Shown here piece after piece: positions 6,118 through 7,059 of a DNA stretch of 7,059 nt. Both the position numbers and the translations under genes were made by a program. The stretch comes from Rhodobacterales bacterium UBA3089 (lineage in GTDB: Bacteria; Pseudomonadota; Alphaproteobacteria; Rhodobacterales; Rhodobacteraceae): NCBI GenBank assembly GCA_002367255.1, contig DFBD01000039.1:1-7059 (forward strand), given 5' to 3'. Below the pieces are notes generated by a model. The model saw only the letters and a list, made by a program, of their open reading frames with translations, did not search any database and was not told where the DNA came from. The number at the start of each line of letters is the position of its first letter. Within the stretch, counting starts at the first letter, position 1.

Positions 6118-7059
6118 TAGCTCTGCCCTCCTTTTGCCGGCTCGTCGAGCCAGTCGACTTTCACCAGTTTACGTACAATCACGAATTCATCGCGGTTGGA
6201 ACCAACTGTGCCGTAGTAGTTGAACCCGTAGGAAAGCTGGGCATAGCCACCAATCATATGAGTAGGTTTAAGCGTCGTTCTGGTAACCGAATTGTGGATA
6301 CCACCACGAAGCCCTGTCTGTTCGGACCCCGGCACGTTCACGATTTTTTCTTGCGCGTGATACATGAACAAGGTGCCTTCTTTCATCCGCTGCGAAACAA
6401 CTACGCGGGCCGTTAGCGCACCGTTGACGTTGTAAGCTTCGACCCAGTCATTATCGACCAGTTGGGCTTTCTTGGCGTCAATTTCAGACATCCAGACCAC
6501 AGGGCCACCACGGTTGAGCGTCAGCATCAACAGGTTGTCCGAGTAAGTGGAGTGGATACCCCATTTCTGGTGCGGTGTGATGAAGTTCAGCACCACATGT
6601 GGCTCGTTATTCTGCTCGGCTGTGTTCACGTCTTTGGTGATCGTTTTCAGATCGACCGGAGGACGGTAAGTACAGAAACCTTCGCCGAATGCACGCATCC
6701 ACAAGTGGTCTTGGTAAAGCTGTTGACGACCAGACAAGGTGCGCCAAGGGATCAGCTCGTGGACGTTGGTGTAACCAGCGTTGTAGCAGACTTCTTCGCT
6801 TTCAATTCCCGACCATGTCGGGCTGGAAATAATCTTGCGAGGTTGTGCAGCGATATCGCGGAAGCGGATTTTCTCATCCTCTTTCGGTTTGGCCAAGTGC
6901 GCGTGTTCACGACCCGTAGCTTTGGACAGTTCGTCCCAAGCTTTGACCGCAACTTCGCCGTTGGTTTCAGGGGCCAGCATCAGGATCATCTCGGCGGCAT
7001 CAATGGCCGTGTCGAGTTTCGCCAAGCCTTTGGTAGCACCTTCGTCCGTAACAACACCG
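6117..7059 (-). CDS. narG: Respiratory nitrate reductase alpha subunit, C-terminal part (5' end outside window)
   Basis: NarG holds the bis-molybdopterin guanine dinucleotide cofactor and reduces nitrate to nitrite in the cytoplasm. Only the last 313 residues are inside the window; the frame is open to the right edge (GVVTDEGATKG precedes the TTG at 7025, so that codon is internal). E. coli NarG is 1247 residues, so roughly the last quarter is seen. This covers the C-terminal cofactor-binding (molydopterin-dinucleotide-binding) domain and lead-in: EKIRFRDIAAQPRKIISS, NAGYTNVHELIPWRTLSGRQ, NFITPHQKWGIHSTYSDNLL, DNDWVEAYNVNGALTARVVV, MYHAQEKIVNVPGSEQ, GGIHNSVTRTTLKPTHMIGG and YGFNYYGTVGSNRDEF. 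All are nearly the same as in enterobacterial NarG. The catalytic aspartate, the N-terminal cluster ligands and the Tat-like leader are out of view. It is the first of the closely packed nar genes seen here; the promoter lies outside the window. Confidence 0.97.
   Translation of the reverse strand, partial: GVVTDEGATKGLAKLDTAIDAAEMILMLAPETNGEVAVKAWDELSKATGREHAHLAKPKEDEKIRFRDIAAQPRKIISSPTWSGIESEEVCYNAGYTNVHELIPWRTLSGRQQLYQDHLWMRAFGEGFCTYRPPVDLKTITKDVNTAEQNNEPHVVLNFITPHQKWGIHSTYSDNLLMLTLNRGGPVVWMSEIDAKKAQLVDNDWVEAYNVNGALTARVVVSQRMKEGTLFMYHAQEKIVNVPGSEQTGLRGGIHNSVTRTTLKPTHMIGGYAQLSYGFNYYGTVGSNRDEFVIVRKLVKVDWLDEPAKGGQS
6126..6134 (-). promoter_or_regulatory. Strong ribosome binding site of narH within narG
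   Basis: AAAGGAGGG lies eight bases before the narH ATG at 6117 and inside the last codons of narG. It is a near-perfect anti-16S match, stronger than those of narJ or the parvulin gene, so narH can be initiated efficiently in addition to coupling through the TAATG overlap. Confidence 0.75.

Noticed and set aside
5278..6120. A 280-codon open frame on the plus strand opposite narH
   Set aside because: It lies entirely within narH, has no recognisable domain and an unnatural composition (rich in Val, Phe, Ala and Arg from reversed codons). narH in the other strand has all its expected metal ligands.
7023..7025. TTG as a start of the narG-like frame
   Set aside because: The frame stays open to the window edge and NarG is about 1,250 residues; this is an internal leucine codon.
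216..7059. A search for CRISPR arrays, tRNA or rRNA genes, insertion sequences and long direct repeats
   Set aside because: Nothing of this kind is visible; coding density is high and the genes are intact and ordinary.

Overview
The window reads as a bacterial chromosome segment, most likely from an alphaproteobacterium and plausibly the Rhodobacterales (Roseobacter-like). That placement rests on moderate GC, the style of the proteins, and the presence of a DUF2478 protein and a YfbK-type VWA protein. It is an inference from gene content and not from any phylogenetic marker. The main feature is the distal part of a membrane-bound respiratory nitrate reductase operon on the minus strand.

Layout from right to left, in transcription order: the C-terminal quarter of narG (entering at the right edge), complete narH, narJ and narI, then a PpiC-type (parvulin) peptidyl-prolyl isomerase gene. 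These genes are packed with TAATG or ATGA stop/start overlaps, or a 9-base gap, so they almost certainly form one translationally coupled transcript. After an 83-base gap comes an aldo/keto reductase gene on the same strand with its own strong ribosome binding site. On the plus strand, at the left, lie the C-terminal part of a YfbK-like von Willebrand factor A protein (entering from the left edge) with a good rho-independent terminator just behind it, a 196-base intergenic stretch, and a complete DUF2478 gene. The DUF2478 gene runs head-on into the aldo/keto reductase; the two stop codons share the palindrome TTAA.

Working together: NarG (molybdenum active site) and NarH (four iron-sulfur clusters) form the cytoplasmic nitrate-reducing part. 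NarI (two b hemes) anchors them to the membrane and oxidises quinol. NarJ is the chaperone needed to load the molybdenum cofactor, and the cytoplasmic parvulin probably helps fold the complex. All diagnostic metal ligands that can be checked are present (NarH cysteines plus the family-typical Trp, and the four NarI heme histidines), so the complex looks functional. The DUF2478 neighbour belongs to a family often found with molybdenum genes, which gives it a tentative link to the same enzyme.

I looked for an undescribed system and did not find a convincing one. There are no mobile elements, CRISPR arrays, tRNA/rRNA genes, frameshifts or notable repeats. The most interesting points are the uncharacterised DUF2478 gene next to a molybdoenzyme operon and the overlapping convergent stop codons.
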